A stretch of DNA of 64,000 nt. Source: Paramecium pentaurelia. Its lineage: Eukaryota > Ciliophora > Oligohymenophorea > Peniculida > Parameciidae. Location of the stretch: NCBI GenBank assembly GCA_905183005.1, contig CAJJDO010000036.1, positions 124,001 through 188,000 of the forward strand. The letters are read 5' to 3'. The position numbers were made by a program, and so were the translations under genes. Of the stretch, positions 13,328-24,751 are shown in pieces; position 1 is the stretch's first letter; each line of letters begins with the position of its first letter. The notes beneath the pieces were generated by a model. It had not been told where the DNA came from, did not search any database, and was given only the letters and a program-made list of their open reading frames with translations.

Positions 13328-14749
13328 TCATAAATCAATAAAGCTCTTCTATTTACTCTTAGATCTCACAAATTCTTAAACATATTCTTCTTTAACTGAG
13401 ATTTCTCCAGTTTAAGGGTTAATTAACACTCTTTTTTCATCACAAAAGTAGGCAGCAGGAGTTAATTTTATAACACAATGTAACGGTATATCTAGAGTAG
13501 GTACTTCTGGTATCTCATTTTAGTGAAAATAAGCATATAAACATCTTAAAATGGCCTAATGTGCTATGATCATAACTGGTTGTCTTGATCTTTCAATTTC
13601 AAATATAACAGGTTCAATTCTACTAATTAAATCTAAATATGATTCTCCTCTTGGATATCTATAACCTAATTTATTGATTTTTCTTTCCTAATAAGTAATA
13701 ATATTATTAAATGATTACTTAAAAATCATTAGGAAACTTTTATGCAATTTCAGTATATGTCATTCCATCACATATACCTACATTAATTTCATCTAATGTC
13801 TTTAATTATAATGGTTAAATTTCTAATTTTTAAGCTACAACATCAGATGTATGGACAGCTCTTCTCATTGTTGATGTCAAAAATATGATTTCATTTTTTA
13901 TTTCTTTAGTGGGAAATTCTTAAAAGAAAAAATCTGCCAATTTGTCTGCATACATCTCTCCTAATTGAGATAAATCGGAATCACCTCCAACTCTATCATC
14001 AACATTGTACTGGCTCTCTCCATGTCTAGATAAGTAGATTGGTCTTGGATAGGTATGTAGATTCATAATAAAGGATACGATCTTGGACAACAGAAAGCCA
14101 AAGACTTAATGAACAATAATCTAAGCATGGAAACATGTTTTGTACGTCTGCTCCGACGTTCATAGTCTTGATATATGAGAGATTCTCATCGTCGGTTATA
14201 GTTTCATATATTTGCTCGTACATCTTAATTCTATTAAGGAAATCTATTGTAGCTTGTTCAGAGTTCATGTTACAATAATCTGGATTATTAATCTTGGTTA
14301 GTCGTATGTTATTTTAAATCACTTTAGAATCATTACATATAGATTCAATCCATAGAGTTTAAATTCCATTAAAAGAGGATTTCAACTCATTTTCAATCTA
14401 ATTTCTTCTTTCTTTTGTAATGTTTGTTCCATCTAGTATTCCTACATCTCCTCCATTTTTAAGAAATTATATTAAATCTTATAATGCCATTTTAGCACAA
14501 TCACTTCTTGCTTTTTAAGCCTAAATTTATTTTAATTTATTATACTTCTTCATTATGAGGATCAAAAAATAAAGAATTACATTCAGTACCACATATTTCT
14601 CTTCTGTAATTTCCATTAATAAATACTCTACTCTTATAGCCCAACCAATTAAAATAACGATTCAATTTCCTAGAAATATATGTTTTCCCTCTTGCTGGCA
14701 AACCAACTGTACAGATGGCTATTTTTTATGATCTATTGCATCCCTACAT
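13328..14749 (-). CDS. PFKFB: 6-phosphofructo-2-kinase / fructose-2,6-bisphosphatase
   Basis: Bifunctional enzyme that makes and breaks fructose 2,6-bisphosphate, the activator of glycolysis. The N-terminal kinase has the P-loop GLPARGKTYISRKL and the typical NRYFNWLGYKSRVFNGNYRR-like region, then LDGTNITKERR. The C-terminal phosphatase has the phosphohistidine motif LSRHGESQYNV, GGDSDLSQLG, RYPRGESY and the second catalytic His region IAHQAILRCLYAYF. Three introns (25, 25 and 31 nt) leave 447 codons, i.e. 446 aa, close to animal enzymes. The start MQGCNRSQK lies directly before the P-loop strand, so there is almost no N-terminal regulatory extension. All key catalytic residues that I can place are present. 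Confidence 0.95.
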
Positions 14750-14907
14750 ATTATAAAATTTTAATAATTCTTAGCCTTAAAATAATTTTAATGTTCAAAT
14801 GGTTTAAAAGAGATAAAGCATAACTTTCTACAAATCTCAAAAAGCCATACAATCAAATATCAAGAGAATAAGCTTAAGAAATTCTAGCTAATTTTTCATA
14901 TAGAACC

Positions 14908-15234
14908 ATGGCTGATCTCATTTATAAAGATGATTCTAATCCAGATTTAAACGTAGAATAAGAATAAAAAAAGAAAATTCAATTAAAAACTGAATGCTAT
15001 ATGGATGAATAAGGGAATTTGCATTTCAATTAAGATGAAGAGCAATTATCTTGGGTTGATGAAGATTCTCATAATGAGGAAGATGAATTAGAAAAATAAA
15101 TATATGAATAAATGTATGAGGAAATGTAATAAGAATTACATTAAAGAGAAGAACGAGAACATTTCAGACCAATTATAGGTCCTGAAAACAATGATAATGA
15201 TGAATGGGAAACAGATAATGATGAACAAAATTGA
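14908..15234 (+). CDS. small acidic hypothetical protein, 108 aa
   Basis: Single-exon ORF beginning MADLIYKDDSNPDLN, dense in Asp/Glu/Gln. It has a central YMDEQGNLHFNQDEEQLSWVD and a C-terminal FRPIIGPENN followed by an acidic tail. No membrane segment or known domain. It lies 158 nt from the divergent PFK-2 start and converges on the CFAP97-like gene, leaving only a 20-nt gap. Length, composition and position support a real gene. Function unknown. Confidence 0.75.
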
Positions 15235-15254
15235 TTATTTTTTTTATTTATTTA

Positions 15255-15983
15255 TCAACCAAAATTACCATGATTCTCTATTAATTCAATCCCTTTGATT
15301 GTAATCTTATCTGAAATTTATAAACTTCCTATTAATTTTTGATAATCATTCTGAAATACATTCTTCAATAATAGAATTCCTAATCATTTAAACACTATAT
15401 TACCATCACTTTTCATCATTTCTAATACTCTTGTATAAGATTGTTCTTCTGTTGTTGCCATTATTTTAAATAATCTATAAAAAATTAAATATTTATACTA
15501 TCCATCTATAATAATCTTTATTTTATAAATTAAACCACCTTAATCTAATTTACTCTAATATAATTCTTATAATTTCTTACTTGGCAAATACTATTTTATA
15601 TATTTTTTAATATTTACAGACGAATTTGCTCTTTATTTAGATAATGATTTTGTTTATGATTTCTAAATTTTGTAATATGATGTTTGTTATTTTATTCTGG
15701 TGAATAATTTTTAATTTTCATCCATTATTTTCTATTGAAAGTCTTTTCTGTTTTTATAATTTAATGTGCTTTTTGTAGGTGTTGTAGAACAATTTCTTTA
15801 TTTCATTGTAATGCCTAAAATTTTTTGAAAAAGCATTTGATTCTCCCTATCTATTTGTCTAGCCTTCTCTTCTTGAATATAACTCTAACGGGCTGTCCTC
15901 GACTAGGTTACGATATACCTCTTTATTTAGATTACGGAATTGGATTTGGAAACATTAATTTATTAAATGACTTTACAAGACAT
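15255..15983 (-). CDS. CFAP97: CFAP97/Hemingway-like protein
   Basis: Protein of 234 aa carrying twice the motif that defines the CFAP97 (KIAA1430/Hemingway) family: RQIDRENQMLFQKI and QKIMDENQKLFTRIKQQ, with a Tyr pair after it. Family members are needed for ciliary or flagellar axonemes in animals. The start MSCKVIQQINV is the only in-frame Met giving an uninterrupted frame. A 24-nt intron at 15380-15403 carries an in-frame TGA; without removing it the protein would end about 45 codons early. The C-terminal 70 residues (MATTEEQSYTRVLEMM onward) are not recognised. Convergent with the acidic protein gene. Confidence 0.75.
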
Positions 15984-16234
15984 AAAAAAAGTTGCTCTTT
16001 AAATGAATTTATTTTAAGTTTAAAATACTTCTTGATACCTTAGTTTAAGCAAATTCAAAGGAACACATCTTAAACTTGATCTATAGAAATTTCTAAATCT
16101 TTTTAGATTTTATACAAACAACAATAATTTATAATACATCATGTAACTATTATAATTTTGGAAACCAAAAATTATACAAATGAATTAAATTGTACAACAA
16201 AATTAGATATTATACTTATTCTAAATAATTAGAT

Positions 16235-16474
16235 ATGAAATTAAAATAAGAATCAGAATATAAATTATTGGATTAATATGGTCTGGATAAAAATCTTATT
16301 ATAGAGATTAATCTCTCTAAATCATTATTCATATAGTATATTAAATAATCAATTATTATATTATTTTAATAATAAGTGACTCTCAATAAAATTTGTAATT
16401 TCTTTAAATATTGGAATTTAAAACCAAGAAAGATAATATAATAGGATTATGATGTGATTTAACCTGAATAATGA
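16235..16474 (+). CDS. small hypothetical protein, 79 aa
   Basis: Open from MKLKQESEYKLLDQYG to ENDQPEQ-like tail ending in TGA. Composition (balanced charge, DKNLIIEINL, NFFKYWNLKP) is more protein-like than chance ORFs nearby. It converges on the SPRY gene with a 16-nt gap. Upstream sequence from 16187 could add an N-terminal exon. No family recognised. Confidence 0.45.
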
Positions 16475-16490
16475 TTAAATTAATTAAAAA

Positions 16491-17098
16491 TCAATCTTCT
16501 CTAACCGCCATTAGCAATTCTATACCATCTTCCTTATAAATTGGAGCTATGGCAGCATAAAGTGGAACTTCTTTAAGCTCTTTGCATTCAAATGCAATTC
16601 CTTAATTCTCTCCATTTATTGAAAAAGATAATTAGCCCTTTTAAAATTGAATTAGTGAGTTTGTACATCTATCATATTCAGCATAACTCCTATAACGTCT
16701 CCCTTCTTGTATTATTTGCCATACTTATTGCCAGTGGAATTAGAATTGTGTCTCAGTTCCCCATTATAGATTGCCCATCCTTCTTCGTTATCACTGAAAG
16801 CTTGCTTAGGTGGAGCATTGAGTTTACATCTTAGAACAGCCCATTCTTGGTGCATACGCCAATCTTAATTAAACTGCCCTTTAAGATTTTAATCTCATAG
16901 TAATATTTATAACCTGGAGTGAATTCCTTAAAGTATTAATCTTCATACCTAATCACCAATAGAACTTTTAAATCCAGATCCATCAGTAGCTATAACTTAT
17001 AATTAGTCTTGGCACAATTTCAATTTAGTACTAGTACGTTTAGAGTCCCAAGAAAATAGAGCTTGCTTAGTTGATAATCTTACGTAGTAGGTACCCAT
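16491..17098 (-). CDS. SPRY-domain protein
   Basis: 177-aa protein that is essentially one SPRY/B30.2-type beta-sandwich. Visible landmarks are FSWDSKRTS, YYYEIKIL, IKIGVCTKNG, EEGWAIYNGELRHN, YKKGDVIGVMLNMID, LSFSINGE and VPLYAAIAPIY, in the order typical of SPRY domains. These domains bind short peptides in partner proteins. Three introns of 22, 23 and 29 nt, two or three with AAG acceptors, give exactly 178 codons. Start MGTYYVRLST fits the first strand; an upstream ATG at 17111 is out of frame. Partner unknown. Confidence 0.85.
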
Positions 17099-17214
17099 CT
17101 GGGTATTCCATTTTTATATATTTTTATTAAATTTAATGTAAAAGCCTTAAATTATGATAGTTGATGTTTAACTCTTTTATATCACTCTAATTCTCATCAA
17201 TACAATCCATTAAT

Positions 17215-17832
17215 ATGATTAAAATACCTTAATAAATACAGGAAGTCCAATACATAAAAGCTAATGATTTATTGGCTGTATAAGTACCTTTTCCTTTTGA
17301 AATCAACCAACCAGATGAAGAGCATTTAAAAATATTGGATTAAAATGAAACTGATTTAATTGAAAGTTACTCTTTAACAAAAATCTAATTAGAAAAGAAA
17401 ATTTAGTGATGGAATTACTAGAGAAGAATTAGGTTAAACTGGATGGACTCTATTACATATGATTTCAGCTACTCTTTCTGTTGATTTGAGGAGGAATTCA
17501 AATTTAAAATCAATGTTTTTTTGAATTTATTGTAAATGAAAAATGCTATTTTTTAATGTTCGTCGACAGTTCTTCCCCTGTAAAGAGTGTGCTGGACATT
17601 TTTTGAATATGATTACCGTTTTACCATATGAAGGAACTACGAGAGTCTAATTTATGTCATATCTTTGAATGATGCATAACTAAGTAAATGAAAGATTGCA
17701 AAAAGTATATTTATATTATAAGATTAGCCAATTTTTAATTTTAGTGAAATACATTAAAGATGGGGTGCAGATTGTGGTTGCAAAAATGCCTTAGAGGAAA
17801 ATATTAAGAAATACAGTAAGGGATAAAATTGA
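17215..17832 (+). pseudogene. ERV1: broken ERV/ALR-family sulfhydryl oxidase
   Basis: Fragments match FAD-linked Erv1/ALR sulfhydryl oxidases, which make disulfides in the mitochondrial intermembrane space or secretory pathway. In order: LGQTGWTLLHMISATLS, an EEEFKFKINVFLNLL helix, the redox centre FFPCKECAGHF (CxxC), HNQVNERLQK and RWGADCGCKN. They are not in one frame. One shift falls before GITREELG, another near 17490, another before NVRRQFFPC (about 17550). An in-frame TGA (17666-17668) sits where the family has a hydrophobic residue just before the FAD-binding HNxVN motif. A 23-nt intron after LQK does read correctly. I regard it as a pseudogene; several sequencing errors would be needed otherwise. 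Confidence 0.7.
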
Positions 17833-17942
17833 TGATATAGAAATATAAATTCAATTGATTAAGAGATATAATACAACATAAAATTGAAATTATGAAGAAA
17901 TTCATTTAATTAATTTAAATTGTATGATAAGTTTAAATTAAA

Positions 17943-19553
17943 TCAAAAAAACTCATCTGTTTATGAATATTCATTAGAAATTTCACTTTATTAATCTTTC
18001 TATTCAAAATTATTTAGATATAATTTAAATTTATTTGGATAACCTAGAAGATCATTCAATCTTTCATTTAATTTTTTAGTCTCTGTTTATGGAGGCCTTC
18101 TTCTGATTCCTATTCTTCTATCTTATTATTCTTATCTATATCTATATCTATCTACTAATCGATTTTCTGCCATCTCTAACTGTTCCTCTAAAATTTCCCA
18201 TCTTTATTACAATTCTAATCTCTTAGATATTAAATTTTATAAATTCTAATTTATTTTATTTACACAATGATTCTATGGATAACAAATATCTACAAAGTAG
18301 ATTACTTAATCATATGATTCTCGAACTTAATTTTCTTCTTTAAAAATTTAATTTAAGTAAATTTTCTTAGAATTTAAAATATTATTCTCAAATTTTTGAA
18401 AATTTTAGTTGTCTATATATTTTATACCTAAATCTTATTCATCTTAAGAGATTAAGCTAACTTCTTAAATATCTTTAGTTGTATTTTATAATTTTTAAAT
18501 ATATTACACTAAATTTTATATTACTACAGAATAATCCTTATCAATTTTTATATGATTAGATATTTCATTTAAAAGTTATACTTTTCTGATTTCTAAATTT
18601 TTTAAACTCCATCTAAATGATTCTTTATTTTATAATATTTTAATTTATTGAGAATCTTCTATCTAAAATTGAATGATTGAAGTCTTGAAGTTATTTAAAC
18701 AATTAAGGCAAGAATGAGTTTGCTAATTTGACATTTCAAAACATTTTAAATGGTATATATGACCACAATTTGTTAAAGTTACAATTTCTGTATTCTATTT
18801 TTCTGAACAAAGAGTGCATAATTTATCTATACTAGTTTATTATTTAATAATAGATTGAATTAAACTTAATTATTCTTCAAAATTCTTAAGTTTATTTTGA
18901 ATTGAAAAGATCTAAAATTAAAAGCACTTTAAATTTTTATCATATGAATTTTCATCCTGATTTTGGATTGAACAAATATCTTTGAAATAAATAATATTTT
19001 AATCTTAATTTTCAATTTTTTTACTTATTATTTAATAGTCTATTTTACGAAGATATATTTTATTATAATTATCTTATAAATTTTAATAATAAGCTTCTTT
19101 TTTATTGTAATCACTTTATTAATAGAAAGATAATAATAAGTCTTAATCATCAAAGATATTATCAGTTATGTTCTTAGAATTTAGTTGTTGATGTTTAATC
19201 TACCAGTTTTTATCTTAAATGAGTTATTACAGATCACATATAACCATATAATAATCTAATAAGAGGAATTTATAATTTTTAATTGTCAGCTGTATTTCTT
19301 ATTCTCTTTTTTCTAAAATTGATTTACGCATAATCTTTAATTAATTCAACTACTAAATAGGAATAGTATCAGTTTAATCAATTAAAAATCTAACTTCGAT
19401 TGAGTCATTTTCATTTTCACAATTCACACAAATTTTTGATTCATTTTATTAATTATATTTACTATAGCAATTAATATGATAAAGATGTCCACATTATATA
19501 AGAATAACAATATCTTTCATCAACTAATTCTCACATAGAGTGCACATAATCAT
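17943..19553 (-). CDS. double RING-finger protein
   Basis: 536-aa, apparently intronless protein with two RING-like zinc fingers. The first is at the extreme N-terminus (CTLCENQ, CGHLYHINCY, CVNC; residues about 4-50). The second is near residues 246-290 (CTLCSEK, CGHIYHLKCFE, CLNC). Between and after them are long Lys/Gln/Asn-rich coiled-coil segments, and the tail is Arg-rich. RING domains usually recruit E2 enzymes for ubiquitin transfer, so an E3 ligase role is likely by family. Both fingers look like one duplicated unit. Start MIMCTLC is the only Met before the first Cys pair. Confidence 0.85.
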
Positions 19554-20282
19554 CTTAAAAAATATTTATTGATTTTATTTCAATTCATACAAATTATCAT
19601 TAAAATATTTTGGATATTATACAAATTCTAAAATGTGAATAAATATTTTCAAAAATGTACTTAATTTAAATTTTTTTGATGAATTTATTCACAAATAATT
19701 TATTTATGGATAATTTTCTTAATCTTTCTTATACTCAAATATATTTATATTTGTATAGAATGTAAAATATTTAATATAAAAATGATGATTTAATATATAA
19801 ACTATTTGGTTTAAATTTCATAAAAATTAAATAGATGAATATGTTCGATAATTATTGTAATTTTTTTTGTCAAAAACTACTATATTTAATTTTATATATA
19901 TTCAAAGAGAAATTTATTTAAATTGAAAAAAGATAAATCAAAAAATTAGTGGATAATAATAATGAAGGAAAATTCATATATCAAATGAGCATATGATTTA
20001 AAAACTGAATATGTACTTTTTTTAATTAAAGTTAGATAGATTCATATATTAATGCTAACAGTATCTTTTTTATAAAAGAATTGTTTAATTTTGAATTATT
20101 TGAGACAAATAAATTAGTGATAATGGATTAATAAAGAAGGAATGAATATAAATAAGATAATAATATTAAATAATGTAAAACATTTCCATAGTCTTTTAAG
20201 GTGTAGAATTATAAAAATTATTATATATACCAACATTAAAACGACGAAATTTTATTCCGTTTTTGGTATTATTAAAATAAAT
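19554..20282. other. intergenic region with two divergent promoters
   Basis: About 730 nt between the double-RING gene and TMP-2. Only short ORFs occur (for example 52 codons near 19834-19992), and none is convincing. The last 100 nt are expected to hold the TMP-2 promoter. An in-frame ATG at 20142 is rejected as the TMP start because the signal peptide begins at 20283. Confidence 0.5.
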
Positions 20283-21415
20283 ATGAAAACATTCGTTGTG
20301 ATTTGCCTCGTAGCAGCTGTGTTTGCACTTGACACAAACAAATTCGCCGTGCTTCTCCAAACAGGCACAAGAGGAAATGATGCTGTTGAATCCGTTTACA
20401 ATCTCTTAAGAGATTTGAAAACAGAAAATGTGAATGTGTAAGCTGCTGCTGACAAAAAGAACAATACAGACGAAGGTATATTGTATTATTATGTGTAGAA
20501 ATCTTTTCATAAGTTATTGGTGACTTGACAAACGTTGCCTCACTCAATAAGTAATAATGGGAATCTCTTGGTGTTGTCAGAACAGATGTTGAAGCTTAAG
20601 TCAGAGTAAGCAAAATAATTAATTCATTAAGGATGGATATTAATGGTTGGCCTGGGCTGAAGCCAGACTTGCTGAAATCGTTAGAAGAAATAATTAACTC
20701 CAAGACTAAAGATGTTGGGCCAATGGACTTTTTGTTAGATCCCTAGCTGATCATGCTGATGCCATCGGAGTCGTCTAACTCTTATAATAAGATGTAGCTG
20801 GTTTCTTAACAAACAATGCTGGAGTTGAACTTGTTGAAAAGGCTTAAACAATCGCCGATAAATTATCAGCATACAGTCATCTTTTCTAATAAGATGCTAT
20901 CTAAAAATTCTAATCACTTGCTGAAGTTAAGAGAGAAGGCACAACTGGAGAATAAGTCCTCTAAATCTTATAAGATTTATAAGTTGAATTAGAATCAACT
21001 CTTGCTACCTTATAAGAATAAGAAATCCATGCAGCATTTGCTCTTGCCAAATACGTTTCAGATACTAATGCTGAAGTTGCTTGGTTGACTTCAGAATAAG
21101 AAAGAAGAACTGGTTTAGTTGAAAAATTAGAAACTGTACATTTTTATTTAATATAATTTTATAGCAACTCCCAGCTGTTCTTGCCTAATAAGCCAAAGCC
21201 CTCAAACTCTGGAAAGATTCTTTGAACGCCGTTGCAGGAGCTACCGCTGATTTGGAAGAGAAGAGAGAATTCTATGCCTCCGAAACTGCAAGAAGAGCCG
21301 GTACCATTTATCACAATAATCAATAGAGGAAAATGCTATCATCGATGTTGTCATTTAATTGTTCAAAGACTAAGTTAGATCCTTAGCCTCATAAACCAGC
21401 CTTGGAAGAAAATGA
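20283..21415 (+). CDS. trichocyst matrix protein (TMP-2)
   Basis: 342-aa secretory granule core protein. Signal peptide MKTFVVICLVAAVFALDTNK is followed by helical Ala/Glu/Gln-rich repeats. Recognisable TMP features include LLQTGTRGN, VIGDLTNVASL, QWESLGVVR and the C-terminal IDVVIQLFKDQVRSLAS. Four introns: 20476-20498 (23 nt), 20606-20631 (26 nt, AAG acceptor), 21136-21164 (29 nt) and 21301-21326 (26 nt); together they give 343 codons. GC and codon use are clearly higher than in neighbouring genes, as for other TMPs. Trichocyst targeting is by family. Confidence 0.9.
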
Positions 21416-22348
21416 TTTCCATAATAATACAAATATATTCAATTTAAAAAATGAATCTTAAATTAAATGCTATTCTCTAGTTATTCAGAAACATACTTCA
21501 TTATATCAATTGTTGTTAGTTTGGAATAATTTTATATTTTTGAATTAATCTGACATTAAGCATAATAAAATGGTATTATTCGACTGTATAATTCATTATC
21601 TTTTTATTTAATCCAAATTTTTAAATAATATTTAGTTATTCATTCTAAGATATTCAGAGTTAATTGAAATAATCATTTACTTCTTACTCAAACCTCATAA
21701 AATATTACGTTACTGTTCTGGATTAAATATTTAAATTTGTTATTATTCTTAAAAGATGAAAAAATTTAACAATTTGTAAATTAGATTATTATATATTATT
21801 AAATAAAAGCTATGTTTATGTAAGATATAGAAATTCTTAAAAAAATTGGATAAAAAAATTAATTTTTTAAAACATTTAACTCAAACTAAGAACAAAATTT
21901 TGAGTCGATTATAGATATTAAAGCTTAATATTATAGATTTTTATGGATTAAAGTAAAAAAAAATTTGTGTTTGTTATTAAAAATTCAAAAAAACCTAAAA
22001 ATGATAAGTTTATAAATTTAAATTTTGATTACGTTTAATATAGTTTTAGAATTGATTTCTCACATTAAATAATGATTTTTCATATGAAGAATAGATAAAC
22101 TCTCAAATTAATTAATTTTCTTATGTAATTAATCATGTTATTTTTATGTATTGCCCAATTAAAAATAGGATAATCAGTACAAAGTAATACTTGACACTTT
22201 GTCCTATATAAGATATATATGATTGAAAAATTGAATTGATATAATAATAATATTTGTATCTTATATGTTATTTTTAGACTTTAATTGTTTATAATATTTG
22301 ACTCATATAAAGGGGAAAACTTAAATTTTATTACACATAAATAAAATT
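21416..22348. other. long intergenic region, weak ORF at 21812-22075
   Basis: Over 900 nt with no recognisable gene. A plus-strand ORF of 87 aa (21812-22075) contains NSNQEQNFESIIDIKAQ and looks partly protein-like, but a competing frame runs through the same place, suggesting a decayed gene or chance. The last part must carry the promoter of the gene at 22349. Confidence 0.4.
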
Positions 22349-23048
22349 ATGTTCACTCAATCTATTGTTAGTTTGGAATCCAGCAAAGTTTACAAACCAA
22401 AAAACAGTTAAATTGGAGTATTATCAACTGCCATCAGTAAAATTGGACACTCTAACTTTACCACAAAAACTAGAGAGTCAACTAATATGTCTCCAGTCAG
22501 AATGAGAATATTTAGAGACTCCTCACCAAAATAAAGTAAAGGCTTATAAGGAATAGTAGTTGGGGAATACCAGTATTTATTTTAATTATTTTAGTGCATT
22601 AACAACTGCTCATATTGTATTTAGTAGCATTCATAAAAGCACTTCTCCTATTAGATCTAATAAGAGTTATAATGAATCTCCTTAAAGAGCTAAAGCAAGA
22701 CTAGATAGATTCAAGAATTGGGATTCAAAATTAGGACTAGAGCTCTAAATCTAAAACACAAAATTCACTCGATTCAATAATGAATTATCATATTCAAGTT
22801 ACTAACCTCATCATTTATCCTCTAAATCATCTATATTCTTGGGTAACAATCAGAGCAGATTAGGTTTTGGTGGAAATTAAAGTGATATAAGATTATTGAG
22901 TGCAAAATTAAATGCAATCCCACCTACTCAAATTGGAGCATTTACTGTTGGGTAAGAATTAAAAAAATATATTTATAGACATAATCATGAATTAGCAGAC
23001 TTATAATAATCCCTAACTAGAATCTTAAAATAAAGTCGACAGTATTGA
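22349..23048 (+). CDS. hypothetical protein, 225 aa, Ser-rich
   Basis: Starts MFTQSIVSLESSKVYKPKN. One 22-nt intron (22573-22594) restores the frame and leaves 226 codons. Composition is Ser/Asn/Arg rich with possible phosphorylation sites (NMSPVRMR, SSPKQ, STSPIRSN, ESPQRAK), basic overall, and largely disordered in appearance. The C-terminal 30 residues (VGQELKKYIYRHNHEL) look helical. No signal peptide, membrane segment or known domain. The regular amino-acid composition and clean intron argue for a real gene. Confidence 0.75.
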
Positions 23049-23589
23049 ACAAAATTGATAATTATTTTATATTAATATGGATATAAAATATAAATTTAAA
23101 GAATAACATTCTTCATATAGATTGACAATAGTAACAGCTGAAATCTTTAATGTAATTTAAAGGTTTACGAATAGAATTGAATGATATTGTAAAATTTTAA
23201 CAGTATAGTACATAATGTTTAAGATAATAATTATGATTATTGATGTTAAAGATATTGAATATGCATTTGAATATAGAAAATAGTATTTAATAATAATAAT
23301 AATAATAACAAATAGGTCAAAGAAATATAGTATAAATATAATATTGATTCAAATATAGGATCAGGATGAATACATTATACTTGAAGAAATTTAAACAATA
23401 TGAAAATCCTTTTATGGATAATAATTTACCTTACTTTTCATAAAAAAGAATAAAACTTAAACTTATTATAGATTATTAAATCAATATTCTTTGTGATAAT
23501 AATATGAATGAAATTTGATTTTATATAAATATATATTTATGACTATAATTCTGTATGTTTAATAATGTACTTATGTGATGTATTATAAA
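23049..23589. other. intergenic, TAA repeat and a 56-aa ORF
   Basis: About 540 nt. It contains a (AAT)n microsatellite around 23290-23310 and a short plus-strand ORF (23233-23403, begins MIIDVKDIEYAFEYRKQ) that could be a gene remnant. Nothing else is recognisable. Confidence 0.35.
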
Positions 23590-24085
23590 TCATTTTCTGG
23601 CAGCTAAGGCAACTTGAGTTGCAATTCTATTTAAATCTTATTATCCTTCTTTGGTTACAATTCTTGAACCTTTCTTTAAAAGTGATTTGTTATCTTTCTT
23701 TAAAACTTTAATAGCTTCCAATTATTAGAGTAAATATCTAATGACTTTTCCAGATCCAGATTCATGTTTTCCATTATCATTAACTGAGCCAAACATGTGA
23801 GTCAGATTTCCAACTCCCTGAAGTTAATTAATTAATTATTAATACCCAATGTCCTCTAACATAAATTTTACGAGCAAGTGCTGCAGCTCTAACATACATC
23901 CAATCTTAGTCAATTGGTGAGATTTCTTATCCAAGTCCTGTCTTAACAATTGAAGCCCATTCTGGAATCTTGATCTTGTTATTTTTTTTCAAGTATTCTG
24001 CATAACCGCGAATGAAATCTTAAGCTGGTACATCCTTTTATTAATGTCATGAGTTTACTTTCACTGTATAAAATGGTGCTGACAT
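23590..24085 (-). CDS. RPS19: 40S ribosomal protein eS19
   Basis: 147-aa small-subunit ribosomal protein needed for 18S rRNA maturation. Landmarks: FIRGYAEYLKKNNKIKIPEW, SPIDQDWMYVRAAALARKIY, GVGNLTHMFGS, HESGSGKVIRYLLQQLE and LNRIATQVALAARK at the C-terminus, all in family order and at normal length. Two introns (24 and 28 nt) leave 148 codons. The first follows only nine codons, an arrangement often seen in ciliate ribosomal genes. Start MSAPFYTVK is unambiguous. Confidence 0.97.
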
Positions 24086-24751
24086 TAGAAAAATTAAATT
24101 ATTTTTTGAATATTTGCAAGATTTTAATTAATAAATTAAAGCACTTTCATAAATCACTAGTAATCTCATCTGCTGTCTATTATAATGGTACTTAAGTTGA
24201 GTTATTTCTAATAATGACTTTAATAATTGAATAAATATGATAGCATTAAAATAGGAGTAATTATTTGATTTATAAATATTCTTAAACATTTCATTGTTTT
24301 TTGAAAGAAATCATAAAATATTATAATGAATAGATTTAAATGCATTATATTAATATATAAAAGAAGCTAATAAATAGTGCCTCTAGATTTATTATTTTAA
24401 AAGGATTAAGTTATAGTTAGATGAAAACTATAGAATAGGAATAATAACAATATACTATTATCTTATCTTTATATTGTATTAATTATAGATATTGAATTAA
24501 TAAATGAATGTAAGAATTTTAGCAAAAATTGATAATAATGATGTTTGATGATAATTAAAAAAAATTAGAAATAGTTATGCAAAAAGAAAGTAGAAGTAGA
24601 TAGAAATATAAAAAATTGAATTAATTTGGATAATATGAAAAGTTGATTATATGATAATAGGAATATTATAAGAAAATTGAGATAAATGTTTATAAATTAA
24701 TTACATACATAAGCATTTTTCGATCCGTTTTTAAAACATTAAATTAAATAT
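24086..24751. other. intergenic between eS19 and TMP-3
   Basis: About 670 nt separating two divergent, probably highly expressed genes. Only short fragments are open. It should contain both promoters; no motif is recognisable by eye. Confidence 0.5.

Noticed and set aside
20142..20282. N-terminal extension of TMP-2
   Set aside because: In frame but hydrophilic and AT-driven; a perfect signal peptide starts at 20283.
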